Part shown: piece after piece, positions 1 through 10,920 of the stretch
Numbering within the stretch: position 1 is the first letter of the stretch
Layout of the letters: every line of letters begins with the position of its first letter
The notes under the pieces: model-generated
Seen by the model: only the letters and a program-made list of their open reading frames with translations
Told to the model about the DNA's origin: nothing
Databases searched by the model: none
Assembly: GCF_001262075.1 (NCBI RefSeq)
Contig: NZ_CP012073.1
Span: forward strand, 2,529,001 to 2,593,000
Length of the DNA stretch: 64,000 nucleotides
Origin: Ottowia sp. oral taxon 894
GTDB taxonomy: Bacteria; Pseudomonadota; Gammaproteobacteria; Burkholderiales; Burkholderiaceae_C
Direction of reading: 5' to 3'
Translations under genes and position numbers: made by a program

Positions 1-522
1 GTCAAAGCCCTGCGCGCAGGCAAAGAGCCAGACCTGCTCGCCCCCATGCAGGCCACCACCGAAATCAACCTGCACGCCCCCGCCCTGCTGCCCGCCGACT
101 ACTGCGGCGACGTGCACCTGCGCCTGTCCTTCTACAAAAAACTCGCCACCGCCCAAAGTGGCGAGCAAATCGACCGCCTGCTCGAAGAAATCGTGGACCG
201 CTTCGGCAAACTGCCCCCGCCCGCGCAAACCCTCATCGACGTGCACCGCCTGCGCGTGCTCTCGCAGCCCTACGGCGTGCAGAAAGTGGACGCCGCCCCG
301 GGCGTGACCACCATCAGCTTCCGCCCCAACCCGCCCGTGGACCCGATGGCCATCATCCAGCTCATCCAGAAAAACCGCCACATCAAACTGGCCGGCAACG
401 ACAAACTGCGCATCGAACGCGAACTGCCCGAAACCCGCGACCGCGCCCAGCTCGTGCGCGACATTCTGCGCAGCCTGGGCCAGCCTGTCGCTCAGAGCGC
501 CGCAGCGGCACAAGCCCGCTGA
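1..522 (+). CDS. mfd: Transcription-repair coupling factor Mfd, C-terminal fragment
   Basis: The reading frame is open from base 1 and stops at 520-522, giving the last 173 residues. The start lies outside the window. The content (LLPADYCGDVHLRLSFYKKL, then EEIVDRFGKLPPPAQTLI) is typical of the C-terminal TRCF domain of Mfd. Mfd is a DNA translocase that removes stalled RNA polymerase at lesions and recruits UvrA. The helicase domains are not in view. The alanine-rich tail ends at AAAQAR. Identification rests on the characteristic D7 sequence and is fairly secure. Confidence 0.88.
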   Translation, partial: VKALRAGKEPDLLAPMQATTEINLHAPALLPADYCGDVHLRLSFYKKLATAQSGEQIDRLLEEIVDRFGKLPPPAQTLIDVHRLRVLSQPYGVQKVDAAPGVTTISFRPNPPVDPMAIIQLIQKNRHIKLAGNDKLRIERELPETRDRAQLVRDILRSLGQPVAQSAAAAQAR

Positions 523-544
523 ATGCTTGAAAGCCAGCCCGAAT

Positions 545-580
545 CAAAAACAGCAGCGAATTGAAGGGCAAGCACAAAAG
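545..580 (-). repeat. Partial copy of intergenic repeat family 1 (right end only)
   Basis: The stretch aaaacagcagcgaattgaag resembles the right-hand end (reverse complement) of the 85-bp intergenic repeat described at 2807-2890. The conserved CCATAGCATGATGTCCTAGT block is absent, so this is a truncated relic. Confidence 0.45.
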
Positions 581-599
581 GCATTCGACGCAATAGCGG

Positions 600-816
600 C
601 GAGCAGCGCGAACTCATCCGCCCTCTGCTGGAGCGCGCGAGCAAGAAAAAAACCAGCCTGGGCTGGGTGCAAAGCCTGCTGTGCGATGGCGGCTACGCGG
701 GCCAGCCCTGCGCGCAAGGCGTCAAAGTCATCCTGGGTGAGCATGTGATGGCGCAGAGAGCCAAGAAAAGCGAACTCCACGCCTTCAAGGAAAAGCGCCG
801 AACGCTGGAGAGTTGA
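600..816 (+). pseudogene. IS5-type transposase C-terminal remnant
   Basis: Between mfd and the creatininase gene, one frame reads LLCDGGYAGQPCAQGVKVIL, then SELHAFKEKRRTLES and a stop at about 816. This matches the conserved ADGGY-G-FA...KRSELH-F segment of IS5/IS1031-type DDE transposases, usually followed by the WVVERSF-W motif. Here that end is missing and replaced by a stop. No start codon, N-terminal catalytic region or terminal inverted repeats are seen. It is a short decayed fragment, and the rest of 523-909 holds nothing else recognisable. Confidence 0.6.
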
Positions 817-909
817 GCGCAGGCCCTTCCCCGCCATTTGCGCGTTTGCCCTGAGTTTGCGGCGTGGGCGCAAAGGTAAGATTTCGCGCTTGCTTTCCAA
901 CTGCCCGCC

Positions 910-1758
910 ATGCCTGCCTTGCCCCGCTTCTGGTCTGCGCTGACCACCGCTGACTTTGCGCAGATCGATACGGCCCGCGCCATTGCCGTGCTGCCCGTGG
1001 GGGCTACCGAGCAGCATGGCCCGCACTTGCCCCTGTCGGTGGATGCCGACATCGCCCACGCCATCGTGCAGGCCGCAGCGCCCCTGGTGGCTGATGAAGT
1101 GCCCGCCTTTTTTCTGCCCGTGCAAGCGATTGGCTACAGCCCGGAGCACGCCCACTTTGCGGGCACGCTCACCCTGCGCCCCGAGACTGCCTTGCGCCTG
1201 TGGAGCGATATCGCCGAATCCGTGGCCGCCAGCGGCGTGCGCAAGCTGGTGCTTTTCAACACCCACGGCGGCAATGCCGGTTTGCTGGACGGTCTGGCGC
1301 GCGAGCTGCGCGTGCGGCTGAGGCTGCTCATTTACCGCTGCAACTGGTTCGATCTGCCTCTGCTGGATGAAGACGGGGGCGATCTCATGGCCCGCTTCAG
1401 CCCGCAGGAGCGGCGCTTTGGCGTGCATGCGGGCCAGGTGGAGACGGCTTTCATGCTCGCTGCCGCTCCGCACGCCGTGCGCAGGGAGCGCGCCGAACAT
1501 TTCCGCTCCAGCAGCGAGGCGCGCGCGCGCGGCTTCGCCCTGCTGGGCAACGGCAAGAGCGCCCGTTTCGCCTGGGCCGCACAAGACCTTCACCCCAGCG
1601 GGGCCGCAGGCAACGCCCGCGCTGCCACCGCCGAGGATGGGCAGGCCCTCATTGCCGCCGCTGCCCGCGCTTTGGCGGACCTGCTGGCCGAAATCGACCG
1701 CCTGCCGCCCGAACTCACCCTGCACGACAACCCACACTTGCCCACGAGCCAACCATGA
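910..1758 (+). CDS. Creatininase-family metal-dependent amidohydrolase
   Basis: The 282-residue product fits the creatininase/creatinine amidohydrolase family. Metal-ligand motifs are visible: TEQHGPHLPLSVDAD near residues 33-47 (E34, H36 and D45 as likely ligands), NTHGGN at about 117-122, and VHAGQVETAF in the C-terminal half. Family members are cytoplasmic Zn/Mn enzymes that open cyclic amides (creatinine) or act in related steps such as MftE-type processing. The substrate cannot be told from sequence. The next gene starts at 1755, inside the last codons here (ATGA overlap), so the two are translationally coupled. That pairing suggests hydrolysis of a small imported metabolite. Confidence 0.82.
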   Translation: MPALPRFWSALTTADFAQIDTARAIAVLPVGATEQHGPHLPLSVDADIAHAIVQAAAPLVADEVPAFFLPVQAIGYSPEHAHFAGTLTLRPETALRLWSDIAESVAASGVRKLVLFNTHGGNAGLLDGLARELRVRLRLLIYRCNWFDLPLLDEDGGDLMARFSPQERRFGVHAGQVETAFMLAAAPHAVRRERAEHFRSSSEARARGFALLGNGKSARFAWAAQDLHPSGAAGNARAATAEDGQALIAAAARALADLLAEIDRLPPELTLHDNPHLPTSQP

Positions 1759-2774
1759 AACGCCGCTATTTCGTCAAACGCTTCGCCGCCAGCGCGCTGG
1801 CCGCCGCCTTGCTTCCAGCCGCACGGGCTGCCGAATTTGCCGCTGAGCCTGCGCCCGTGCCCGGCGCGCCCATCGCGGGCGGCAAGCCCGTGCATATCCT
1901 GATCGGCTTTCCGCCCGGCGGCGGCACCGATACCGTCGCGCGCCTGCTGGCCGACAAGCTCGCTGTTCAGCTGGGTCAGCCTGTGGTTGTGGATAACCGC
2001 CCCGGCGCGGGCGGGCAGATTGCCGCGCAATTGCTCAAGAACGCCCGGCCTGATGGTCTGACGCTCTTTTTCTCGCACGATCACACCATCTCCATCCTGC
2101 CTCTGGTTGTCAGGCAGCCGGGCTTTGATCCCGTGAAAGACTTCACGCAGGTCGCTGGCGTTGCCAGCTTCGCCAACACTTTCGCCGTCTCCGCCGCCAC
2201 TCCCGCCAGCAGTCTGGACGAATACATGGCCTGGGCCAGGCAGCAAGACGGGCGAGGCAGCAGCGTTGGCATTCCCGCGCCCGCCTCGGTGCCCGAATTC
2301 CTCGTCAAGGTGCTTTCGCAGAAATATGGCGCCGATCTGCTGTCCGTGCCCTACCGTGGCACCGCGCCCATGGTGGCTGACATGCTCGGCAACCAGATCA
2401 GCGCCGGCATTGGCTCCGTGCCTGAATTCATTGAGAACCACCGCGCTGGCAAGCTGCGTGTGCTCGCCACTCTTGGCCCACAGCGCCAGAAAACCCTGCC
2501 TGAGGTGCCCACCTTCGCCGAGCTGGGCCTGCGCGGCTTTGAAGATTTGCCTTATTACGGTTTCTTCGCCCCGAAAGGCACACCGCAGGACGCGCTTGAT
2601 GCGCTGTCGGAAGCCATCCGCCGCGTCATGGCCGACCCCGGCGTGCAGGACCGCCTGGATCGCATCGGCCTGACTCCCGAGTACATGAGCGCCGCGCAGC
2701 TCACTGCCCGCGCACGCGCCTACGAGAGAACCTGGAGCCGGATCATCCGGGAAAGCGGCTTTCAGCCGCAATGA
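1755..2774 (+). CDS. Bug/TTT-family periplasmic solute-binding protein
   Basis: The 339-residue protein has an N-terminal export signal (KRRYFVKRFAASALAAALL, ending near ARAAEF). The tripartite tricarboxylate transporter receptor signature follows: ILIGFPPGGGTDTVARLLAD, then VVDNRPGAGG at about 76-85. Bug proteins capture carboxylates or amides in the periplasm for TctAB-type carriers. They are hugely expanded in Burkholderiales and often lack a linked permease, as here. The 4-bp overlap with the upstream creatininase-family gene implies one operon and perhaps a shared substrate. The ligand cannot be predicted. Confidence 0.88.
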   Translation: MKRRYFVKRFAASALAAALLPAARAAEFAAEPAPVPGAPIAGGKPVHILIGFPPGGGTDTVARLLADKLAVQLGQPVVVDNRPGAGGQIAAQLLKNARPDGLTLFFSHDHTISILPLVVRQPGFDPVKDFTQVAGVASFANTFAVSAATPASSLDEYMAWARQQDGRGSSVGIPAPASVPEFLVKVLSQKYGADLLSVPYRGTAPMVADMLGNQISAGIGSVPEFIENHRAGKLRVLATLGPQRQKTLPEVPTFAELGLRGFEDLPYYGFFAPKGTPQDALDALSEAIRRVMADPGVQDRLDRIGLTPEYMSAAQLTARARAYERTWSRIIRESGFQPQ

Positions 2775-2806
2775 TCGGGCGGCCTCGGCTGCCCAGATGG
2801 CTTTTT

Positions 2807-2890
2807 TCGCTTCTAAAACGATAGCGTGATGTCCTAGTGGAATGGGCGCAAGGGCCGCTTTCGGCCTCTCAAATTTGCTCCTGTTTCTGA
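2807..2890 (+). repeat. Intergenic repeat family 1, copy A
   Basis: The copy reads cgcttctaaaacgatagcgt, gatgtcctagtggaatggg, a variable centre, then caaatttgctcctgtttctg. It lies between convergent genes (TTT protein and thiC). The consensus starts with GCTCCTT-AT-CATAGCATGATGTCCTAGTGGA and ends with TTGAATTTGCTCCTGTTT. The repeat has no ORF and no terminal inverted repeats. The remainder of 2775-3117 is GC-rich and shows no gene. Confidence 0.8.
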
Positions 2891-3117
2891 TGCTATTCAG
2901 CATCTCTCATGGTGTGCCCGCAAGGGGCGGGCGGCATGGCGGCGGAGCGAATCAGGGCCGGGCTGCGCTTTCGTCTCTTGCGGCCAGATGGCAAGCACGC
3001 GTGGGGGAACCCGGCCCTCGCGCGGCCATGACGCAGCGCAAAGGCCGGCTGCGCTTTCGGCCCGATCGCTTGCCATGAGCTGCGCGGCCTTGCGGCTGGC
3101 CGGGCTGCGGGGCGGGT

Positions 3118-5185
<2,068 letters not shown>

Positions 5186-5284
5186 GCGGCCATGCTAACA
5201 CCCGGCGAGCCTTTGGCAGGCCGCAGAAATTTTCCGCTGACCTTGCGCGCGCTGCGTTTTTTGCTATACAATGCGCAGCTTCAT

Positions 5285-5360
5285 TCCCCGATAGCTCAGT
5301 CGGTAGAGCGCCGGACTGTTAATCCGTAGGTCCCTGGTTCGAGCCCAGGTCGGGGAGCCA
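5285..5360 (+). tRNA. tRNA-Asn (anticodon GTT)
   Basis: The 76-nt cloverleaf has acceptor arms TCCCCGA (5285-5291) and TCGGGGA (5350-5356), discriminator G, and an encoded CCA end. The D arm is GCTCAGTCGGTAGAGC, the anticodon arm is CCGGACTGTTAATCCGT with GTT at its centre, and the T arm contains GGTTCGAGCC. Neither prophage in the window uses this tRNA as an attachment site. Confidence 0.98.
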
Positions 5361-5371
5361 AAAAAAACGGC

Positions 5372-5408
5372 AAACGCCTCAGTCGAAAGACTGGGGCGTT
5401 TTTCTTTG
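5372..5408 (+). terminator. Rho-independent terminator after tRNA-Asn
   Basis: A stem of ACGCC-T-CAGTC and GACTG-G-GGCGT closes on a GAAA loop and is followed by TTTTTCTTT. It lies 12 bases after the tRNA end. Confidence 0.85.
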
Positions 5409-5414
5409 CCTGCG

Positions 5415-5630
5415 TCAGAAATGAACCCAGAGCCAATGCACGATGAGCACGGCTGCCAGCACGCCCGTGGCAATGAGCGCCTTTCGGCGGTAGTTGCGCA
5501 CTTCGTCTTTCAGGTCGTCGGAAGGCTGCTCTTTTTCCAGCCGGCTGATGGCAAAGGCCCGTAGCAGGGCCAGGATGATGTAGAGCACTGCGCCAGCAGC
5601 CCAGAGCAGAGTGACATGATCGATGCGCAT
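5415..5630 (-). CDS. Small two-helix membrane protein, unknown function
   Basis: This is a 71-residue protein. One hydrophobic segment lies at about residues 7-27 (LLWAAGAVLYIILALLRAF). A charged middle (SRLEKEQPSDDLKDEVRNYR) follows, then a second helix (ALIATGVLAAVLIVHWLWV) to the end. I recognise no family. It is encoded downstream of the flavin monooxygenase on the same strand, separated by 26 bases, so cotranscription is likely. The hydrophobic pattern and codon use make it a credible gene. Confidence 0.65.
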   Translation of the reverse strand: MRIDHVTLLWAAGAVLYIILALLRAFAISRLEKEQPSDDLKDEVRNYRRKALIATGVLAAVLIVHWLWVHF

Positions 5631-5656
5631 GGGTCATTGCCTTTCTTGATGTGAAT

Positions 5657-6850
5657 TCAGTACGCATAAAGCCAAGGCGCATCCAGCAACCGCGCGCCCA
5701 GCAAGCGCATGGCGGCATTGCGCGCCAGGCGCACAAGGCCGCCGGCATGAAAGATCTCGCCATTGCGCGCGGCGCGGGCCTGCACCTGGGCGCAGCGCGC
5801 CCAGCGGGCTTGCGCGTAGCGCGCCAGCTGCTGCGGCGCTGTGCCGGCGTCAGCCTGCCGCAGGCAGCGGCCCAGCATGTCTGCGTCTTCCACCGCCATG
5901 CCCGCGCCTTGGGCCAGATAGGGGCGCATGGGGTGTGCGGCGTCGCCCAGCAAGGCCACGCGGCCGCGCGCCATTTCGCCTGCCGCACGCACCGGAGCGC
6001 GGTCGCACAAGGGCCACAAGCGCCAGACACAGGCATTGACTGTCGCCTGCGGGGCGGCGTGCAGCAGGTCGCGCAAGGGCGCGCACGCGCCGCCCATCCG
6101 CGCCATCAATTCATAGGCATTGGCCTGATGGTCCCAGCCGTGCAGGTTTTCAGGCGGTGCGCCTTCAGTCACCACGATCAGATTCAGCCACTCGCCGCGC
6201 CGCACGGGGTACTGCACGGCGTGCATGCGCGGCCCCAGCCAGACCGTGACGCACTGGCTGCGCAAGGCGGCGGGCAAATCTGCCTGCCGCAGCATGGCGC
6301 GCCAGGCCAGGTGGCCTGAAACACGGGGCGCGCCGTCTTTCAGCAGGCCCTGGCGCACCTCGCTCCACAGGCCGTCCGCGCCAATCAGCGCATCCGCCTG
6401 CCAGGTCTGGCTGGCCGAAAAAGCCTGCACGGCCGCCCCTTGGTCTTCATGGCGCGCAAGCGCCTGCCCGGCATGCACCTGCACCTGCGATTCAGCCTGC
6501 GCGGCCGCAGCCAGCGCCTGGTGCAGATCGGCGCGGTGAATGGTGGCGTAAGGCGCGCCATACAGCCGCTGCGCGCGCTCGCCCAGTTGCATGTATCCAA
6601 GCTCCGCGCCAGAAGCGGCGTCCCGCACCAGAAGCGCATCCGGGAAGGCCGCCACGGCCCGCAGGGCCTCCTGCAAGCCCCAGGCATGCAGCACCCGCGT
6701 GACGTTGGGGCCAATCTGCACGCCCGCGCCCACCTCGCTGAAGGCGCTGGCGCGCTCCAGCACCTGAACCTGCCAGCCCGCGCGCGCTGCCGCCAGCGCG
6801 GCGGCCATGCCGCCAATGCCGCCGCCTGCAATCAGAAGTTTCTTGCTCAT
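5657..6850 (-). CDS. FAD-dependent aromatic-ring monooxygenase (salicylate hydroxylase-like)
   Basis: I start translation at 6850 (MSKKLLIAGGGIGG) because the dinucleotide-binding motif then sits at the N-terminus as usual. A start at 6922 would add an unrelated leader. The 397-residue protein shows GGGIGGMAAALAAARAGWQV (FAD-binding GxGxxG), a central AFPDALLVRD region, and the late GDAAHPMRPYLAQGAG motif that contacts the FAD pyrophosphate. Family members hydroxylate aromatic acids with NAD(P)H and O2. The substrate is unknown, and no ring-cleavage genes are nearby. Divergently transcribed from the DUF1631 gene, with about 105 bases between starts. Confidence 0.85.
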   Translation of the reverse strand: MSKKLLIAGGGIGGMAAALAAARAGWQVQVLERASAFSEVGAGVQIGPNVTRVLHAWGLQEALRAVAAFPDALLVRDAASGAELGYMQLGERAQRLYGAPYATIHRADLHQALAAAAQAESQVQVHAGQALARHEDQGAAVQAFSASQTWQADALIGADGLWSEVRQGLLKDGAPRVSGHLAWRAMLRQADLPAALRSQCVTVWLGPRMHAVQYPVRRGEWLNLIVVTEGAPPENLHGWDHQANAYELMARMGGACAPLRDLLHAAPQATVNACVWRLWPLCDRAPVRAAGEMARGRVALLGDAAHPMRPYLAQGAGMAVEDADMLGRCLRQADAGTAPQQLARYAQARWARCAQVQARAARNGEIFHAGGLVRLARNAAMRLLGARLLDAPWLYAY

Positions 6851-6956
6851 CACTCGCCAGATTGTGACTTCTTTCCGCATAAAACCCCTCTCTGGCGGGG
6901 TTGGACGCAGCTGACTTGCCATAAGCTATCCGTATTCATACTTTCATCCGGCAACA

Positions 6957-9485
6957 ATGCAACTGCCCAACCAGCACAGCACATTGCTCAGGCGCAGCAC
7001 GCACGAGGCTGTGTTCCTGGCGTCGTCCATGATCGACCGCTGCGCCGAAGCTGCGCGTGTGACGCTGGAAGAAGCAGAAAACAAATCCACGATTCCCTTG
7101 CAACGCCAGCAGCTGGCCGACGCCATGGTGGCGCTGGCCCGCCATCGCGCCAAGATGCGCACGCGCTTTCCATCGTGCATTGAAACAGCCATCAATCACG
7201 CGCTGGAAGCCATCAAGGACACGGACCTCAACCCCGCTCCCCGTCCCTCCAATCTGGCTTCGCTCGAATCAGTCACGCTCATGGCCGAAGCAGAGGTTTC
7301 GCAGTTTGTGGAAACCTCCCGCTTGCAGCAAACCGTGCTGCCCGTGGTGGAAGAGCGGCTCACCCGGCTGGACACGCTGATGAGTTCCGCCCTGGGCCTG
7401 CCCGTGGTGCGCGCCGACCTCAACCCCATGCGGCCCGAAGTGCTGTGCGGCGCGCTCATGGAAGTGATTGAGGAGCTGGGCGAGCCGCCCGAAGCGCGCA
7501 ACCTGATGCTGCGCCACCTCACCCGTCCGTTCGCCGACGAACTCAACCGCCTCTACGAAGTCATCATCAGGCTGCTGGAAGAAAAAGGCATCCAGGAAGC
7601 GCGCTACCGCCTGCGCCTGACCCCAGGCGCCATGCAAACGGCCAGCAACATCATGCCCTTGCAGGCCATGACCGGCCCGCTGGGCCAGGGCATGGCCAAC
7701 CTCGCCGCAGGTGCTCCCATGCAAGGGCAGGCCCAGGCTTTCCAGATGCCCGCCATGGCCGATCTGGCCAGCGCCGAACCCGCCGTGCCCTACAGCATGG
7801 TGCACGACTTCCTCTACCAGCCCCAATGGGTGGCTCATCACGACGCGCCCCTGCCTCCCAGTTACTACGAAGCCGTGCGGCGCGAGATGCAGACCTGCGC
7901 CGCTGTGGCCGCCTCCACCCCCATGCCCAGCGACCGCGAGCTGTACGCCGCCCAGCAAGAGCGCCGCGCCCTGCCCGTGATGGAGCGCCCCCCGCAAGAG
8001 CTGGACGTGCAGGCCGTGCTCCCGCAAAAAGTGTGGGGCGAAGTCGCCTCGCCGCAGGCGCGCACGCAAACGCTGGTGCAGCTTAAATCGCAGGCCAAGA
8101 AAGTCAGCCAGGTCATCGGACTGGACGCCGTGCGCGCCCTCATCGACCAGGTGGCGGGCGATGTGCGCGTGCTGCCCCCCGTGCGCGAAGCCTTCGTGGC
8201 GCTGGAGCCTGCCCTGCTGCGCCTGGCCATGAGCGATCCGCGCTTCATGGGCGACGAAACCCATCCGGCGCGCCGCCTGGTGGAAAGCATCGCCCAGCGC
8301 AGCTTCAAATACAACGACGAATTCTCAAAGGAATTTGCCCAGTTCATCGAACCCGTGCGCCGCGTGGTGCGCGAGCTGGATGCGCAAAAAGACGCCACCG
8401 CGCACGACTTCGACAACCACCTGCAAGACCTGGAAAGCCGCTGGGAAGAAGAAGACCAGAGCGACAGCGCCAGCCACAAAAACGGCCTGCAATCCATTCA
8501 CTTCGCGCATGACCGCCAGGCGCTGGCCGACAAAGTAGCCTGGGGCTTCAGCCTGCGTTCAGACGTAGAGGGCGCACCCAAAATCGTGCTCGACTTCCTC
8601 TACAACACCTGGGCGCTGGTCATCGCCCACGCGCAGCTCACCGACACGCGCGGCCAGCTCGATCCCGGCGGCTATCTGGCCGTCGTCACCGACTTGCTGT
8701 GGAGCGTGAACCACGAAGCGGCCATGCGCCAGCCCGCGCATCTGTTTGAAATCGTGCCGCACATCGTGCAAACCCTGCGGCGCGGACTGGAAATGCTGGG
8801 CCACGACCCCAAAGACTCCAACCGCTTTTTCGACGCCCTCATGCGCTACCACAAACCCGTGCTGCGCCTGCGGCGCGTGCGCTCGGCGCTGGACGCCGAA
8901 GCCTCCGGCGCGCCCACATCCAGCATGATGGACCTGAACGATGACCTGCCCGACGCGGCCGAAGCCGGCCAGGGCGGCTCCTCATTCGCCGAACTCAAGG
9001 CCGACACCTCCGAGCAGCCCTGGCTGGCCCAGCGCGAGCTGGCGGCAGCCGGCTTCATGCCCAGCAGCAGCCCTGAACTGGAACCGGCTGCAGCCGCCAC
9101 GCCCGGCAAGGCCAGCGCGCCCAGTCCCGCGCGCGACCAGGCGGGCGCCGCCGCCACGGCGAACGCCGCCGCGCCGGGTGCTGATGACGACGAGCAGCAA
9201 GCCCGCCACCGCGCCGACCTGGCCCGCCTGCGCGAAGACACCTGGGTCGATCTGTTCTCGCACGGCGAGTGGCTGCGCGCCAAGCTCACCTGGACCAGCG
9301 GCAACGGCTCGCTGTTCATGTTCGTCAGCCACGGCGGCCAGCCCCACACCATGACGCGCCGCAGCTGCGAGAAACTGCTGCGCAACGGCCATCTGCGCCT
9401 GGTCGATTCCAGCGAAGTGGTCAACAAGGCGCTCAGCGAAATGAAAGACCGCAAAAAGCGCCGCCGCGCCACCGCCGCAGCCTGA
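6957..9485 (+). CDS. DUF1631 family protein
   Basis: This large 842-residue soluble protein has the features of the DUF1631 family of beta- and gammaproteobacteria. The N-terminus is helical (TLLRRSTHEAVFLASSMIDR). Central blocks include FMGDETHPARRLVESIAQRS and VAWGFSLRSDVEGAPKIVLD. Then comes a low-complexity Ala/Pro linker (about residues 690-745) and a C-terminal domain (WVDLFSHGEWLRAKLTWTS, SLFMFVSHGGQPHTMTRRSC). The C-terminal part resembles the PilZ-like end noted in this family. It ends in a basic tail (RKKRRRATAAA). Function is not established. It is divergent from the monooxygenase and convergent with rsgA. Confidence 0.8.
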   Translation: MQLPNQHSTLLRRSTHEAVFLASSMIDRCAEAARVTLEEAENKSTIPLQRQQLADAMVALARHRAKMRTRFPSCIETAINHALEAIKDTDLNPAPRPSNLASLESVTLMAEAEVSQFVETSRLQQTVLPVVEERLTRLDTLMSSALGLPVVRADLNPMRPEVLCGALMEVIEELGEPPEARNLMLRHLTRPFADELNRLYEVIIRLLEEKGIQEARYRLRLTPGAMQTASNIMPLQAMTGPLGQGMANLAAGAPMQGQAQAFQMPAMADLASAEPAVPYSMVHDFLYQPQWVAHHDAPLPPSYYEAVRREMQTCAAVAASTPMPSDRELYAAQQERRALPVMERPPQELDVQAVLPQKVWGEVASPQARTQTLVQLKSQAKKVSQVIGLDAVRALIDQVAGDVRVLPPVREAFVALEPALLRLAMSDPRFMGDETHPARRLVESIAQRSFKYNDEFSKEFAQFIEPVRRVVRELDAQKDATAHDFDNHLQDLESRWEEEDQSDSASHKNGLQSIHFAHDRQALADKVAWGFSLRSDVEGAPKIVLDFLYNTWALVIAHAQLTDTRGQLDPGGYLAVVTDLLWSVNHEAAMRQPAHLFEIVPHIVQTLRRGLEMLGHDPKDSNRFFDALMRYHKPVLRLRRVRSALDAEASGAPTSSMMDLNDDLPDAAEAGQGGSSFAELKADTSEQPWLAQRELAAAGFMPSSSPELEPAAAATPGKASAPSPARDQAGAAATANAAAPGADDDEQQARHRADLARLREDTWVDLFSHGEWLRAKLTWTSGNGSLFMFVSHGGQPHTMTRRSCEKLLRNGHLRLVDSSEVVNKALSEMKDRKKRRRATAAA

Positions 9486-9551
9486 AAAACGCCGCAGACA
9501 CGCGGCGGCAAGGCGCTTTTCAAGCCCGCCCCGGTTCAATAAGGCCTGGTT

Positions 9552-9635
9552 TCGCTCCTCGTTCCATAGCATGATGTCCTAGTGGATACAGCGCAGAATG
9601 GAATTTTCCCCCCCTTGAATTCGCTCCTCTTTCTG
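9552..9635 (+). repeat. Intergenic repeat family 1, copy B
   Basis: The copy reads cgctcctcgttccatagcat, gatgtcctagtgga, then ccttgaattcgctcctcttt. It lies between the convergent DUF1631 and rsgA genes. A right-end-only fragment follows at 9775-9812 (gaattcgcttctgttgctgg). These two fill most of the 375-base gap 9486-9860, where no gene is seen. Confidence 0.82.
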
Positions 9636-9860
9636 AACCCAAGCGAGAAGCCATGCGGCGCAGGCGCGGCTTTTCCGGCAGACCGCTTTGCAAACGCCGC
9701 CAGGAAAACACGGCGGAGCAAACGCACAGTGGCCAAACCCGCCCGCCACTCTCTCCCAGAAACTGCGCGGGAGCGTCGTTTTCGCCTCCTCGAATTCGCT
9801 TCTGTTGCTGGTTCCATCGGGCGCGCGCCTGAAGGGCTTGGCGGGCAGCCTGCCAGCGCC

Positions 9861-10862
9861 TCACACCTTGCCGCGCGCCTGCCAGGCTTGCTGGTCCAGC
9901 TCGGCGGACAAATCGGCATAGATGCGGTAGCGGCTGGGGCTGATGGCCTGGCTTGCGCTGCCGTCATCCGCGCCCTCGTCATGCACGGCGGCGCGCACGC
10001 CGCAGCCGGGTTCGTGCAGGTGAGTGCAGTTGTAGAAGCGGCATGCGCCCAGGTGAGGGGCGAAGTCGGGCATGAGGCCGGCCAGCTGCGCGGGGGCGAT
10101 GTGGCGCAGGCCGAATTCCTGAAAGCCCGGGGAGTCGATAAGCGCGCTGGTGCGGGCGGCGTCCAGCCAGTACCAGGTGGTGGTGGTGGTGGTGTGGCGG
10201 CCGCTGCCCAGCGCCTGCGAAATTTCGCCCGTGGCGGCGCGGGCATGGGGAATGAGGGCGTTGATGAGCGTGCTTTTGCCCGCGCCGGAAGGGCCTAGCA
10301 CGAGGGTAACGCGGCCTGCCAGATGGGCGGCGGCCAGGGCTTGCGGCGTGAGGGCGTGCATGGCGGCCGCGCCGGGCGCAGCAGCTGGCGCGGCCGCCAG
10401 CGGCAGTACGGTGCAACCCATGCGGCGGTAGGAAGCCAGGCGCCGCCAGGCGTGGGAGAAGGCGGCGGCCAGATCAGCCTTGTTGAGTGCGATGAGAGGG
10501 GTGATGCCTGCGGCCTGGCAAGCGATAAGGGCGCGGGCGAGCTGGTGTTCGGAAAAAGCCGGCTCGGCGGCCAGCAGGATGAGAGCCTGGTCAATATTGG
10601 CGGCGAAGGACTTGGTGCGCATCTCGTCCTGCCGGTACAGCAGGTTGCGGCGCGGTTCGATGCGCTCGATGCAGCCTTCGTCTTGCGAGGCCTGCCACAG
10701 CACGCGGTCGCCCGCCACGGCCTGGCTTTTCTTGCCGCGCGGGTGGCAGATGACGCGCTGGCCGTCCGCCGTTTCCACGACGCAGTGGCGGCCGTGGCTG
10801 GCGATGACGAGGCCGCTTTGCAAGGCGGCGGGGCCGGCAGGCGGACTCTTGCGGGGCTTCAT
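9861..10862 (-). CDS. rsgA: Ribosome small subunit GTPase RsgA
   Basis: This is a 333-residue circularly permuted GTPase that checks 30S subunit maturation. In order it has an OB-fold N-terminus (LQSGLVIASHGRHCVVETAD), then G4 (ALNKADLA) ahead of G1 (LGPSGAGKSTLINALIPHA), and G3 (DSPGFQEFGL). The C-terminal zinc site reads CRFYNCTHLHEPGCGV. This G4-G1-G3 order is diagnostic. Its 5' leader overlaps the terminator hairpin of the upstream secreted-protein gene. Typical length, no anomalies. Confidence 0.96.
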   Translation of the reverse strand: MKPRKSPPAGPAALQSGLVIASHGRHCVVETADGQRVICHPRGKKSQAVAGDRVLWQASQDEGCIERIEPRRNLLYRQDEMRTKSFAANIDQALILLAAEPAFSEHQLARALIACQAAGITPLIALNKADLAAAFSHAWRRLASYRRMGCTVLPLAAAPAAAPGAAAMHALTPQALAAAHLAGRVTLVLGPSGAGKSTLINALIPHARAATGEISQALGSGRHTTTTTTWYWLDAARTSALIDSPGFQEFGLRHIAPAQLAGLMPDFAPHLGACRFYNCTHLHEPGCGVRAAVHDEGADDGSASQAISPSRYRIYADLSAELDQQAWQARGKV

Positions 10863-10891
10863 GAAACAAAATGCCCGCCGGGCAGGCGGGC
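10863..10891 (-). terminator. Intrinsic terminator after the MliC-like gene
   Basis: On the minus strand GCCCGCC and GGCGGGC arms are followed by ATTTTGTTT. It lies between the stop at 10921 and the rsgA start at 10862, so it separates the two transcription units. Confidence 0.7.
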
Positions 10892-10920
10892 GTCAGAGTG
10901 TTTTTTCGCAGCGGGTTTTA

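Noticed and set aside
544-1752. 402-codon minus-strand frame
   Set aside because: It is antisense to the creatininase-family gene and runs through the IS5 remnant.
5285-5360. tRNA-Asn as an integration hotspot
   Set aside because: No duplicated tRNA 3' end or integrase lies next to it.
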